From HGM04593 sp045654885 (GTDB taxonomy: Bacteria; Bacteroidota; Bacteroidia; Bacteroidales; Bacteroidaceae), in NCBI GenBank assembly GCA_045654885.1, contig JAZOOF010000049.1, forward strand, positions 1-64,000: 64,000 nt of DNA, given 5' to 3'. Of the stretch, positions 8,609 through 17,424 are shown one piece after another. The position numbers and the translations under genes are program-made. The first letter of the stretch is position 1. Each line of letters starts with the position of its first letter. The notes beneath the pieces were generated by a model that worked only from the letters and a program-made list of their open reading frames with translations, ran no database searches and had not been told where the DNA came from.

Positions 8609-9556
8609 TTAAAGACAACTGAATGCGTCGATTACACCAACCAACTTGTTGTTGTCATTAACAACAATAAGCGACTTGATGTTGTGTCGGCGCATGAGTT
8701 CTTCGGCCTGTGACAGCTTGGCATCCTCCTTTATTATTTTGGGATTCCTGTTCATCAGGTCCTTGACGGTGAGCTGGAAGAAGTGCTCCTCGTCGCGCTG
8801 CATTGTGCGGCGTATGTCACCGTCGGTAACAACACCAACAATCTCATCGTTCTCAATTACAACGGCTATACCCATTTTTGTGCGGCTTATCTGCATGAGC
8901 GTGTCGCTTATTTTCGATTCGCTGTTTACAACTGGCAGGTTCTCGGTCGTCATGTAGTCCTTTACCCTTGAGAGCAGACGGCGCCCGAGTGAACCGCCGG
9001 GGTGGAACTGCGCAAAGTCCTTTGCCTGGAACTTGCGCACGGTCATCAGCGCACATGCTATTGCATCGCCCATGGCAAGGGTTGCCGTGGTCGATGAAGT
9101 GGGGGCAAGGTTCAGCGGGCATGCCTCGCGCTCTACAGCCACGTTAAGGTGGCATGCCGAGTATTTTGCAAGCAGCGATGCCGGGTTGCCCGACATTGAT
9201 ATAATGGGGATGTTCCTCTCCTTCAGCAGCGGAATGAATCGCAGCAGTTCATCGGTCTGTCCCGAGTTTGATATTGCCAGCACCACATCGCCTTCGCCAA
9301 TCATGCCCAGGTCGCCGTGGAAGGCATCGAGCGGGTTGACAAAGAATGCCGGTGTGCCGGTACTTGCCATTGTTGATGCAATCTTCGCACCAATGTGCCC
9401 CGACTTTCCTACACCGGTGACAATGAGCTTGCCTTTGCTTTCAATTATTAGCTCTATGGCTCTTGTGAAGTCCTCGTCAAGCTTGGGTATAAGGTTAAGA
9501 ATGGCTTCTGCCTCGTCCCTGAAGCACTTTTTAGCAACATCAATTACGTTTGTCAT
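8609..9556 (-). CDS. kdsD: Arabinose-5-phosphate isomerase (KpsF/GutQ/KdsD family)
   Basis: A 315-residue protein that interconverts ribulose 5-phosphate and arabinose 5-phosphate for Kdo synthesis. An N-terminal SIS domain (GVGKSGHIGAKIASTMASTG; later HPGGSLGRRLL) is followed by two CBS domains, the usual KdsD layout. The start is set at MTNVIDVAKKC (9556); a longer frame to 9673 would add a tail that overlaps the promoter and terminator region. A -7-like box TATCTTCG lies at 9595-9588 on the minus strand. It is first in a run of four close genes ending with the SIMPL gene. Confidence 0.88.
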   Translation of the reverse strand: MTNVIDVAKKCFRDEAEAILNLIPKLDEDFTRAIELIIESKGKLIVTGVGKSGHIGAKIASTMASTGTPAFFVNPLDAFHGDLGMIGEGDVVLAISNSGQTDELLRFIPLLKERNIPIISMSGNPASLLAKYSACHLNVAVEREACPLNLAPTSSTTATLAMGDAIACALMTVRKFQAKDFAQFHPGGSLGRRLLSRVKDYMTTENLPVVNSESKISDTLMQISRTKMGIAVVIENDEIVGVVTDGDIRRTMQRDEEHFFQLTVKDLMNRNPKIIKEDAKLSQAEELMRRHNIKSLIVVNDNNKLVGVIDAFSCL

Positions 9557-9632
9557 ATATAGTACTTTTGAATTCCTTACTTTGTCGCGAAGATAACAAA
9601 TAATATGAAAATGAGAAAATATAGGAGTATAT

Positions 9633-9665
9633 AAAAAGTCTCTGCCACAGTGGCAGAGACTTTTT
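9633..9665 (-). terminator. Intrinsic terminator of ridA-ilvA
   Basis: A perfect 15-bp stem AAAAAGTCTCTGCCA/TGGCAGAGACTTTTT with a 3-base loop lies downstream of ridA. The minus-strand transcript would end in a run of U after the GC-rich stem. Confidence 0.8.
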
Positions 9666-9688
9666 ATAATCATATGTAATGTTTATTT

Positions 9689-10063
9689 TTAGATTTCGGC
9701 GATTACCTCAACCTCAACAAGTACGTTCTTTGGGAGTGTCTTCACTGCAACGCAAGAGCGTGCGGGCTTGCTTGTGAAGTACTCGGCATATACTGCGTTG
9801 AACGCAGCAAAGTCTGCCATGTCGCTGAGGAAGCATGTTGTCTTTACAACCTTATCGAATGATGTGCCAGCCTCGGCAAGAACTGCAGAGAGGTTCTTCA
9901 TTACCTGAGTAGCCTGGTCTGTGATGCCCTCGGCCTCAACGTTGCCTGTTGCAGGGTTGATGGGGATTTGACCCGATGTGAACAACATGTTACCGCAGAT
10001 GATAGCCTGTGAGTATGGGCCGATAGCCTCGGGGGCATTGCTTGTATAAACTTTCTTCAACAT
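9689..10063 (-). CDS. ridA: RidA family enamine/imine deaminase
   Basis: A 124-residue member of the RidA/YjgF/YER057c family. RidA hydrolyses the reactive 2-aminocrotonate or imine released by threonine dehydratase to 2-oxobutanoate and ammonia, protecting PLP enzymes. The family features are visible: IGPYSQAI near the start, TSGQIPINPATG, and the substrate-binding arginine in ARSCVAVKTLP. It lies 26 bases after ilvA in the same operon, which fits this role directly. Confidence 0.9.
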   Translation of the reverse strand: MLKKVYTSNAPEAIGPYSQAIICGNMLFTSGQIPINPATGNVEAEGITDQATQVMKNLSAVLAEAGTSFDKVVKTTCFLSDMADFAAFNAVYAEYFTSKPARSCVAVKTLPKNVLVEVEVIAEI

Positions 10064-10089
10064 AGTTATTTTGTTTTTAATGGTTAATC

Positions 10090-11286
10090 TTAGTCAAGGA
10101 TATTGAAACCGGCAGCGGTCAATGCAGCCTTAATCTTGTTGATGTGCTCAAAGTTACGTGTCTCAAGGTCAATGCGTATCCAGCAGCCTGTAACACCGGT
10201 GTTTGCATTTGTACGCTCGTGGTGCACACCGATGACGTTACCGCCAAGGTCGGCAATAATCTTTGACACCTGTACCAACTGGCCAGGCTTGTCAAGGAGC
10301 TCAACCTTTAGGAGTGCCGAACGGCCCGATGTGAAGAGACCACGCTTGATTACACGGTCGAGGATGTTCACGTCGATGTTACCGCCCGATACAACGCAGA
10401 TTACGTTCTTGCCCTCAACGGGAACCTTGTCGAACATTACCGCTGCTGCTGCAACAGCACCTGCACCCTCGGTAATAATCTTCTGGTGCTCGAGCATTGA
10501 AAGAATTGCCGATGAAACCTCGTCGTCGGTCACGGTTACAATGCCGTCGACATATTGGCTGCAGAAGTTGAATGTGTTCTCGCCCGGCTGCTTCACTGCA
10601 ATACCGTCGGCAATTGTGGAAACTGAGTCAAGGCGCTCAATCTGCTTGTGCTCAACAGAGTTCTTCATGCTTGGAGCACCTGCTGCCTGTACACCGTATA
10701 CCTTGATATTGGGGTTCAATGACTTGAGTGCGAATGCAACACCCGAGATGAGGCCACCGCCACCAATGGGCACAACAACAACCTCAACGTCCTTCATCTG
10801 GTCAATAAGTTCAAGACCAATTGTACCCTGGCCTGCAATCACGTCAATGTCGTCGAATGGATGGATGAATGTATAACCCATCTCGTCGCGCAGTTCGATG
10901 GCGCGCTTGTAAGCATCGTCATACACACCCTCTACAAGGCAAATCTCGGCACCGTAGCCTCTTGTTGCCTCAACTTTTGAGATTGGAGCACAGTCGGGGA
11001 GGCAGATTGTAGACTTGATGCCGTTCCTTGTTGCTGCCAAAGCAACACCCTGAGCGTGGTTGCCGGCTGAGCATGCGATAACGCCCTTTGCCTTCTCCTC
11101 GGCCGAGAGCTGTGAAATCTTGTAGTACGAACCACGAACCTTGAACGAACCGGTCAACTGCAAGTTCTCTGGCTTGAGGAAGATGTTGCCCTTCTTGTTC
11201 AAATAGGGAGCCGGAATGAGCTCTGTGCGACGTACCACGTCCTTCAGGACGTACGATGCGTGATAGATTTTGTCGAGTGTAAGCAT
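10090..11286 (-). CDS. ilvA: Threonine ammonia-lyase
   Basis: A 398-residue PLP enzyme that converts threonine to 2-oxobutanoate, the first step of isoleucine synthesis. The PLP lysine is Lys49 in GSFKVRGSYYK, and the phosphate-binding loop is PIGGGGLISG. The C-terminal 80 residues form an ACT-like regulatory domain (KVELLDKPGQLVQVSKIIAD), so feedback control is likely. The start at MLTLDKI (11286) is preferred to the upstream ATG at 11313. It is cotranscribed with ridA; ilvC lies about 6 kb away on the same strand. Confidence 0.92.
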   Translation of the reverse strand: MLTLDKIYHASYVLKDVVRRTELIPAPYLNKKGNIFLKPENLQLTGSFKVRGSYYKISQLSAEEKAKGVIACSAGNHAQGVALAATRNGIKSTICLPDCAPISKVEATRGYGAEICLVEGVYDDAYKRAIELRDEMGYTFIHPFDDIDVIAGQGTIGLELIDQMKDVEVVVVPIGGGGLISGVAFALKSLNPNIKVYGVQAAGAPSMKNSVEHKQIERLDSVSTIADGIAVKQPGENTFNFCSQYVDGIVTVTDDEVSSAILSMLEHQKIITEGAGAVAAAAVMFDKVPVEGKNVICVVSGGNIDVNILDRVIKRGLFTSGRSALLKVELLDKPGQLVQVSKIIADLGGNVIGVHHERTNANTGVTGCWIRIDLETRNFEHINKIKAALTAAGFNILD

Positions 11287-11622
11287 TGTATTATTGTTTA
11301 AAAGTAATTTCAATAGCTATTGCCCCAATATCACCAAAGTGGTGTCATTTTTCGGGCAAAGCCCTCAACAACACGTCTGAGCGAAGTGAAGAATCTCATG
11401 AAAACTTTTCGCTATGCCCGGTATGACATTGGAGGCTGTTCTATATTTACCCGTTTGGCAAATTTACAACCATTTTTGTTATAATTTATAGATTGGCATA
11501 TTTTTTTATTAAAAAAGTGAGAAGTAGGGCGGTGGCATGCTTTTGATAGCTGTATATACAACAAATGCGATGGGTTGACCGCCCATCGCATTTGATATTG
11601 CTTTTTGAATATTGGTTATTCT
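11287..11622. other. Intergenic region with a repeat fragment and a hairpin
   Basis: No gene is seen in these 336 bases. Near 11370-11435 there is GAGCGAAGTGAAGAATCT and, further on, GGTATGACATTGG, which match the dispersed repeat family found at 46.5-47.1 kb and near 51.43 kb. A separate hairpin is at 11562-11594. The promoter of ilvA should lie in 11290-11500. Confidence 0.5.
11562..11594 (-). terminator. Hairpin after the anchor-J lipoprotein gene
   Basis: A perfect 13-bp stem CAAATGCGATGGG/CCCATCGCATTTG with a 7-base loop lies 28 bases past the stop of the lipoprotein gene. No strong T-run follows on the minus strand, so the terminator role is likely but not certain. Confidence 0.5.
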
Positions 11623-13689
11623 TTAGTTTGCAGTAATTGTTACATTGTCAACAAGGATTGCATTTCCATTGCCGTTCTTTGAGTTCATTACCAATGCGGT
11701 TATGAGAGTCTCCTGTGAAAGTGTGAACTCATATGTGTAGAGTGTCCACTCGCTGGTAACGGTTGTAGCATTCGTCTGGTATTTGTAGTCAGAGTTGGAA
11801 ATTGCACCATCCTTGATGATACCGTAACCAAGCTTGAATGCACCGGCACTGCTACCGCTCTGCTTGATGTATGCTGCAATAGTATATGTACCCGCAGGGA
11901 GAGTGTAGCTTTTTGAAGCAAGGCGCATGTTCTGGGTAGAACCATTTACAACAACTGCATAGTTGCCATCGTATGCCTCTGCGCTCTGAGTGATTGTTGA
12001 TTTATGACCGATATTGCCTTCGCCCCAAGCAACAGGATTGCTGCCGTTCCACTCCTCGAAGCTGCTGTTTTCGAGGATGTTGCCTTCAGTTGGAACTGAT
12101 GGAGTGTCTGGTGTGTCCGGTGTCTCTGGTTCCTCTGGTGTCTCAGGTTCCTCTGGGGTTTCTGTTGTCTCGGCCTTGCCATGTGCTACAACAAGGTTTT
12201 TAACCTCCCATGTACCGGCCTTTGTTGTTGCTGTGTAACGGAGTGCAAATGTAATGTTTGCCTTACCAAGGAACTCTGCAGGAACGTTTACGTTTGCCTT
12301 GTAGAATGTGTTCCAGTCTGTGCCCTCAACAGCGTTGTAGGGGAGGTTTGTCCAAGTGGCTGTTGCAACGTCACCGCTGTAGTTGTCGCTGATGAGAAGC
12401 TGGTGGTTCTCGGCAACCTTGCCGCTCTCGGCATAACGGATGATATACTCGAATGCTACGTATGCCTCGGTCTCGTTAGTGAAGTCAACGGTGGGCGATA
12501 CAAGCCAGCTTGTAGCCTCGTGGTCTTTGTCTGCTTTACCATCACCATCGGTATCGAGGTATGATGTCATCTTTGCAGTGCTGTAGTCGATAATCCAAGG
12601 ATAGTTGCCAACGGTCTCCTGTGTAGTGAATGAACCGAAACTTGTAGAGAACGATTCGCTGATGTATGCACCCTCGGGTGTCTCCGGTGTTTCCGGCTCG
12701 TCTGGTGTAACACCATCAATAGCATACTTTGTAACAGTCTTTAAACCTGTAACGCCAAAGTATTTCTCAAGGCTACCGGTGAGAGTTACCAACTTCTGGT
12801 AGTTGCCAGGGTTGTCAACAAGGTTAAGGGCGTTACGCACTGCGCCGCTTGGCAACTGAACCGGCATACAGTTGTTATAGTCTGTCTCGTCAGGATTATC
12901 TGCAATAAGAAGGTTTGTCTTAGACTCTGCTGTGCCGCTGAATACGCAACCCTCTGTGTAAACCTGACCATTGATTGTTCCGACGATGTAACCCTTTACA
13001 GCTGCAGGCTTCGCTGCGCCGCCAAATGCTGCAAGAGCCTCGGCTACGGTGTATTCACCGGCCTCCTCGGGCTCAACAACCTCGGCCTTGCCGTGTGCCA
13101 CCTTGAAGTTCTTTACCTCCCAAGTGCCGGCCTTTGTTGTAGCTGTGTAACGCAATGCGAATACAACACCGCTCTTGCCAAGGAACTCGGCGGGTACTGC
13201 AACATTTGCCTTGTAGAATGTTGCCCAGTCGCTGCCCTCTACTGCATTGTAGGGAAGGTCTACCCATGTAGCCTCGGCTGCATTGCCTGCATAGTTGTTG
13301 CTGATGAGCAGCTGGTGGTTGGCTGCAACCTTGCCGCTCTCGGCGTAACGGATGATGTAGTCGAATGCTACATAAGCCTCGGTCTCGTTTGTGAAGTCAA
13401 CGGGTGATGAAATCAACCAGCTTGTAGCAGCCTTGTTCTCGCCATCAACGTATGATGTCGCTTTTGCTGTGCTGTAGTCGATTACCCAAGGGTAGTTGCC
13501 GACAGTCTCCTCGGTGCTGAACACACCGAAACTTGATGCGAACGTCTCATTGATGTACACGCCCTCTTCGGTTGTGCCACCGTTACCGCCGGGGTTGCCA
13601 CCAGGGTTGTATGGCGGCTCGGGAGTCTCGGTACATGCAGCGAGTGCAAACAGGCCAAGCGCTGCAAATAATAAATTCCTAAGTTTCAT
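11623..13689 (-). CDS. Lipoprotein with two choice-of-anchor J domains, an OB-fold domain and a C-terminal carbohydrate-binding-like domain
   Basis: A 688-residue surface lipoprotein: signal ending LAAC (Cys19), Pro/Gly linker, first anchor-J-like beta domain (about 45-200), a DUF6359-like OB-fold domain (about 210-325), a second anchor-J domain (about 340-500), a Pro/Thr/Glu-rich linker and a CBM-like jellyroll (about 545-688, ILENSSFEEWNG). The two anchor-J copies are very similar, down to long shared segments such as TSWLISSPVDFTNETEAYVA versus TSWLVSPTVDFTNETEAYVA, so one arose by internal duplication. It is last in an operon with a DUF5689 lipoprotein and a TonB-dependent receptor. I infer a surface-exposed binding subunit of that receptor; the ligand is unknown. 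Confidence 0.8.
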   Translation of the reverse strand: MKLRNLLFAALGLFALAACTETPEPPYNPGGNPGGNGGTTEEGVYINETFASSFGVFSTEETVGNYPWVIDYSTAKATSYVDGENKAATSWLISSPVDFTNETEAYVAFDYIIRYAESGKVAANHQLLISNNYAGNAAEATWVDLPYNAVEGSDWATFYKANVAVPAEFLGKSGVVFALRYTATTKAGTWEVKNFKVAHGKAEVVEPEEAGEYTVAEALAAFGGAAKPAAVKGYIVGTINGQVYTEGCVFSGTAESKTNLLIADNPDETDYNNCMPVQLPSGAVRNALNLVDNPGNYQKLVTLTGSLEKYFGVTGLKTVTKYAIDGVTPDEPETPETPEGAYISESFSTSFGSFTTQETVGNYPWIIDYSTAKMTSYLDTDGDGKADKDHEATSWLVSPTVDFTNETEAYVAFEYIIRYAESGKVAENHQLLISDNYSGDVATATWTNLPYNAVEGTDWNTFYKANVNVPAEFLGKANITFALRYTATTKAGTWEVKNLVVAHGKAETTETPEEPETPEEPETPDTPDTPSVPTEGNILENSSFEEWNGSNPVAWGEGNIGHKSTITQSAEAYDGNYAVVVNGSTQNMRLASKSYTLPAGTYTIAAYIKQSGSSAGAFKLGYGIIKDGAISNSDYKYQTNATTVTSEWTLYTYEFTLSQETLITALVMNSKNGNGNAILVDNVTITAN

Positions 13690-13719
13690 GATTTTTGTTT
13701 TTTAGTTAATTATAATTTG

Positions 13720-14544
13720 TTATTCACTTACTTTCTCAATGTCTGTGGTGTGGCTGATTACGAACTGCCAGTAGTCATTGAAGCGTGTCATCACGCCGTT
13801 GATGTTGAGTTCGCCGGCGGGGATTGCCTCGTTTGCAAAGTCGGCGTATGTGCTCATGCGCAATACAATGTTTGTCTTGCCTACCTTTATGTGACGCTCG
13901 ACAACGTTGTTGTACTGCAGTTCCTCGGGTGCCCAAAGGGCTGTGCCGTCGGCCTCGGTGATTTCAACTCCCTCCAGACGGACGAATTTTGCAAGGTTGT
14001 TCTTGTTCTCATTCGTAAAGAATGAGTCGTCGATGAGTTCGGGTTGCATCTCGGCCTGTGTAGGGTCGGGGATACCGATGAGGCGCACGTGCTGTGGGTA
14101 GATATTCTTGTTCATACGTCCTACCTTACCGTTGTAGAGGCCGCCAATCTGTGCCATCTTGCCATAACCGCCAAAGTAGAGGTCCTTGCAGGCAATGCGT
14201 ACGCGCTGTCCCTTTGGAACCATTGCATAAAGGCCCACATCGTTCACGCCAATTACCATGGCACCTGTCTCGTCGTTGATGATGAACTGCTTGTATACGT
14301 TGCCGCTCTCGTCATTTGCAACGACAACGCCTTCGATGATGATATCTTCGGTAATCTGTTTTACGGAGTTACCCGAAATTGTTGAAGCGTATTCTGCTTT
14401 CAAATCAGCAATGGTCATGTTTGCCTCTCCAATTTCGTTGTTGCCGAATGGCGGCTCGCTGAACAGTGGCTCGTCGAACTCATTCATGCAGGATGTTGCA
14501 ATGAGCGACAGCGCAAGGATTGATAGATATTTTATTGCTTTCAT
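13720..14544 (-). CDS. DUF5689 domain lipoprotein
   Basis: A protein of about 274 residues with a lipoprotein signal ending ATSC (Cys19 from the chosen start; an ATG three codons upstream is less likely). The body fits DUF5689, an OB-fold-like module of Bacteroidota surface proteins (DIIIEGVVVANDESGNVYKQ; later a second strand-rich part). It lies between the receptor gene (28 bases upstream) and the anchor-J lipoprotein gene (30 bases downstream), all on the minus strand. Probably a surface subunit working with the TonB-dependent receptor. Confidence 0.82.
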   Translation of the reverse strand: MKAIKYLSILALSLIATSCMNEFDEPLFSEPPFGNNEIGEANMTIADLKAEYASTISGNSVKQITEDIIIEGVVVANDESGNVYKQFIINDETGAMVIGVNDVGLYAMVPKGQRVRIACKDLYFGGYGKMAQIGGLYNGKVGRMNKNIYPQHVRLIGIPDPTQAEMQPELIDDSFFTNENKNNLAKFVRLEGVEITEADGTALWAPEELQYNNVVERHIKVGKTNIVLRMSTYADFANEAIPAGELNINGVMTRFNDYWQFVISHTTDIEKVSE

Positions 14545-14572
14545 AATTTGCATTTATTTATATAAGGTCTTA

Positions 14573-17188
14573 TTAGAAACGGAAACCGATGTTCAGATAG
14601 AAGTTAAATGCGTTGGCATAGTAGAGGTATGGGTTCTTTGAGAACTTGTATGTACGCTCGCTGCCATCGGCATAGCTGTCGTCACGGTTCTGCTCGTAAC
14701 CGCCAGTAATCATGTTAGTGTTGTTCAAGAGGTTGCTGAGCTGAAGGTTGATGTTCAGTTTGTTACCGCCGCGAAGGCTGATGCTTTTGCCAATTGATGC
14801 ATCGACCATGAAACCTCCCTTGCCCTTGTACTGTGATGGGATATCCAGACGCTCCTCGCCGGTTGTGGCATCGATTACAGGTGCGCCGACAACGCTTGCA
14901 AGGCGGGCATACTTTGATGCATCGACATAAATTCTGTCATAGTAGTTCACATTTGCGCTCAAGTACCATCCGCTGATGTTGTAGTCGATACCAAGGCTTG
15001 CTGCAGTGAGTGGTGTGCCGTCGAGCTTTACACCCTTCATGTATACATCGCTGTTCTTCCACACTGCCTCGTTCTCGCTGATGAGCATACCGTTTGCATT
15101 GCTTGTGTACTCGGCATCACCAACCGATGCAAGGGCATTGATTGAGAGTGACGATGTGATGTTGTAGACAACGGCTGCCTCAAGACCATAGTGCAGCTTG
15201 TTCACGCCTGTCATTGTAAGATATGTGAACTGCGACTCCTGGTCGTTGTAGAATGCGCTCTGCTCCACGCTGTTGTTTATCATTGTACCATATCCGCTGA
15301 TTTTTGCGCTTACGGGGCCAATGTTCAGGTTGTATGCAATCTCGGCATTGAAGATATCCTCGTTTGTGAGGCCTGTTACAAAGTCCTTGCGCATACGTGG
15401 TGCGATGAACGAGTTGTAGGCGAGTGGTGCGCGGTTCTCATATCCGCCACCTATTGAAAGGGTGTTGTATGCGTTGAATGTGAACACCATGCCAAGTTTT
15501 GCGCCACCACCAAGGAATGTGGCTGTGCCGCTACTGCCCTTTGAGTACTGCTGTGCACGTCCGTTGCGCATGTGACCATAGCGCTCCATTGTTGTACCAT
15601 CGACGTGTGCACCGCCAAAGAGGTGGAAGATGCCCTTGTTGAACTGGTGCTGGTAGAAGAGGGTCGCCTTGTTCACGTTAAGGTCATAGTTGTAACCGAA
15701 CACGTCGCCCTCGGCAATCCGGCGGTTGGGGTTGTCAACATCGTTCTGTACATAGTCGCTGTTGATGCCGAAATCACCTACCGAGAATTTGTCGATGTCG
15801 GTGTATTTCTTTGCACCCATAAGGTCGTCCATGGTCTTGTAGTGCATGCCCTTGGTTGTTCCAAGCTGCAGGCCTGCAGTTCCCTTGTTGTAGCGGTCGA
15901 AGTCTATGTTCAACGATGAACCGAGGTTGAAGGTTAGCTGGTCATTGTGACGGCGCTCGACATAGTAGAGACACTCGCCACCAACGGCATTTGCCTGTTG
16001 GTTGGCATAGAGCATGTAATCCCAGTTGAGCTGGCGGTTGGCCTTGCTCGCAGTCCAATGCTCCTTGCGTGTGTTGTAGTCGGCAAGTTCGTCCTCGGTA
16101 GGTGTGTAGTCCAAATCCCATACATCATAAGCCGCACTTGGCAGGTTCTGGTAGTAGTTGGGGCGTGGGTCGGCAGCGTTGCCGTTCCATCCCAATGCCG
16201 ATGTGCTGTACATGGAGTATTTGCCGAACAGTGATGTTGTCAGCTTCATCTTGTCGTTGATGTTGTAGTCCCATGTGATTACCATTGCAGGCTCGTATGA
16301 GTTCACAACTCGGGCATTGCGCTTCTTGCCCTGCTGGTATCCCCAGTTGGGGTTGTAGTAGTGGTTGCCGGCAAGCCAGTAGGCCTCCTCGGTTGCAGCG
16401 CCCTGCTGTGCGCGCTCTGTGGGTGAGCCCCATGTTGCGATTGAGAGGCTGTGGCTGTCATTGAATTTCTTCTCGGCAGCAAGGAAGTAGGCAGCCGAGT
16501 TGTAGAATGTACCCTCGATGACACCTTCGTTTGCCCAACGGTATGATGCCGAACCAGTGAAAGCCCAACCGTTCTGCATGAGGCCAGTTGAACCGGTGTA
16601 CATTACGCGGGCAAGATAGTTGCGGTTACAGCCCACAAGTGATGCCTTGTGGCCTGCTGCATACTGGCTGGCACGCATGTTGATGTTGCTTGCACCACCA
16701 ACGGAACCAATGCCGAAGCTGTTGTGCTCGGTGTATGTTGCGCCCTCCTTGTTACGTGTGGCGTCATTGAGACCGCCAATCATGCCGTAGCTGAACTGGC
16801 CTCTCTCGGCATCGTTGAGCAGTACGCCGTTGGCATATACATTATTGTAATGCGATTCGTAGCCGCGTATGCGGAAACGCATTGCACTGAAACGGTAGCC
16901 TACCTCGGAGAGGAAATAGTCGTCGTTTGACGAAATCATGGCTGTCGTGCCCGAGAAATCCTCGTCCTCGCCAAGCTGTCCTTCGGAGAATGTGTAGGAC
17001 TCGTTGTTGTCGTCGATGACAATAATATTGTCCACTGTGTTTGTCTTGTTGAGCAAGGTATCGGCATAGAGCATTCTTGCTGGCTGCTCCTTTACCATTC
17101 CTTCTCTAACGGCTGTAGCTTCCTGTGCGTTCGCTGTCGAGACGAAACAGAGCAACAGGAGCGCTGCAAATTTTGTCAGTTTGGTCAT
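14573..17188 (-). CDS. TonB-dependent receptor
   Basis: An outer-membrane receptor of about 871 residues. The chosen start (MTKLTKFAALLLLCFVSTA, signal ending in ANAQ) is better than the far upstream frame start at 17263. There is a short N-terminal segment, then a plug domain (MRFRIRGYESHYNNVYANGV), a 22-strand-type barrel rich in aromatic beta strands, and a terminal strand ending FNFYLNIGFRF, with the final Phe typical of barrels. The CarboxypepD_reg-like domain and SusC signature are lacking, and there is no SusD neighbour. It is first in the operon with the two lipoproteins, forming a conserved-looking trio. Confidence 0.88.
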   Translation of the reverse strand: MTKLTKFAALLLLCFVSTANAQEATAVREGMVKEQPARMLYADTLLNKTNTVDNIIVIDDNNESYTFSEGQLGEDEDFSGTTAMISSNDDYFLSEVGYRFSAMRFRIRGYESHYNNVYANGVLLNDAERGQFSYGMIGGLNDATRNKEGATYTEHNSFGIGSVGGASNINMRASQYAAGHKASLVGCNRNYLARVMYTGSTGLMQNGWAFTGSASYRWANEGVIEGTFYNSAAYFLAAEKKFNDSHSLSIATWGSPTERAQQGAATEEAYWLAGNHYYNPNWGYQQGKKRNARVVNSYEPAMVITWDYNINDKMKLTTSLFGKYSMYSTSALGWNGNAADPRPNYYQNLPSAAYDVWDLDYTPTEDELADYNTRKEHWTASKANRQLNWDYMLYANQQANAVGGECLYYVERRHNDQLTFNLGSSLNIDFDRYNKGTAGLQLGTTKGMHYKTMDDLMGAKKYTDIDKFSVGDFGINSDYVQNDVDNPNRRIAEGDVFGYNYDLNVNKATLFYQHQFNKGIFHLFGGAHVDGTTMERYGHMRNGRAQQYSKGSSGTATFLGGGAKLGMVFTFNAYNTLSIGGGYENRAPLAYNSFIAPRMRKDFVTGLTNEDIFNAEIAYNLNIGPVSAKISGYGTMINNSVEQSAFYNDQESQFTYLTMTGVNKLHYGLEAAVVYNITSSLSINALASVGDAEYTSNANGMLISENEAVWKNSDVYMKGVKLDGTPLTAASLGIDYNISGWYLSANVNYYDRIYVDASKYARLASVVGAPVIDATTGEERLDIPSQYKGKGGFMVDASIGKSISLRGGNKLNINLQLSNLLNNTNMITGGYEQNRDDSYADGSERTYKFSKNPYLYYANAFNFYLNIGFRF

Positions 17189-17369
17189 AGTAATATAATA
17201 AATTAATTTACAAATACTTATTTGCGTGGGCGTGTGCGCGGGGGAAACCGTGTTGCACAACAATCCTAAAATCGTACAAAGTTGCTAAAAAAAGTGGAGA
17301 TATGTAAACTTTTTCTAACATTTTTTGCCGTAGCAGTCGCGAATGTTGCGGTAGAATATGTGACAAAAA

Positions 17370-17399
17370 ATATGACCGGCAAAAAAATGCCGGTCATAT
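17370..17399 (-). terminator. Intrinsic terminator of ilvC
   Basis: An 11-bp stem ATATGACCGGC/GCCGGTCATAT is followed on the minus strand by TTTTTTGTCAC, about 26 bases after the ilvC stop. Confidence 0.8.
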
Positions 17400-17424
17400 C
17401 CATTCATGCGTCCGATTACGGAAA

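Noticed and set aside
11287..11622. Leader-peptide attenuator for ilvA
   Set aside because: No short frame rich in Ile, Leu, Val or Thr and no paired hairpins were found upstream of the start.
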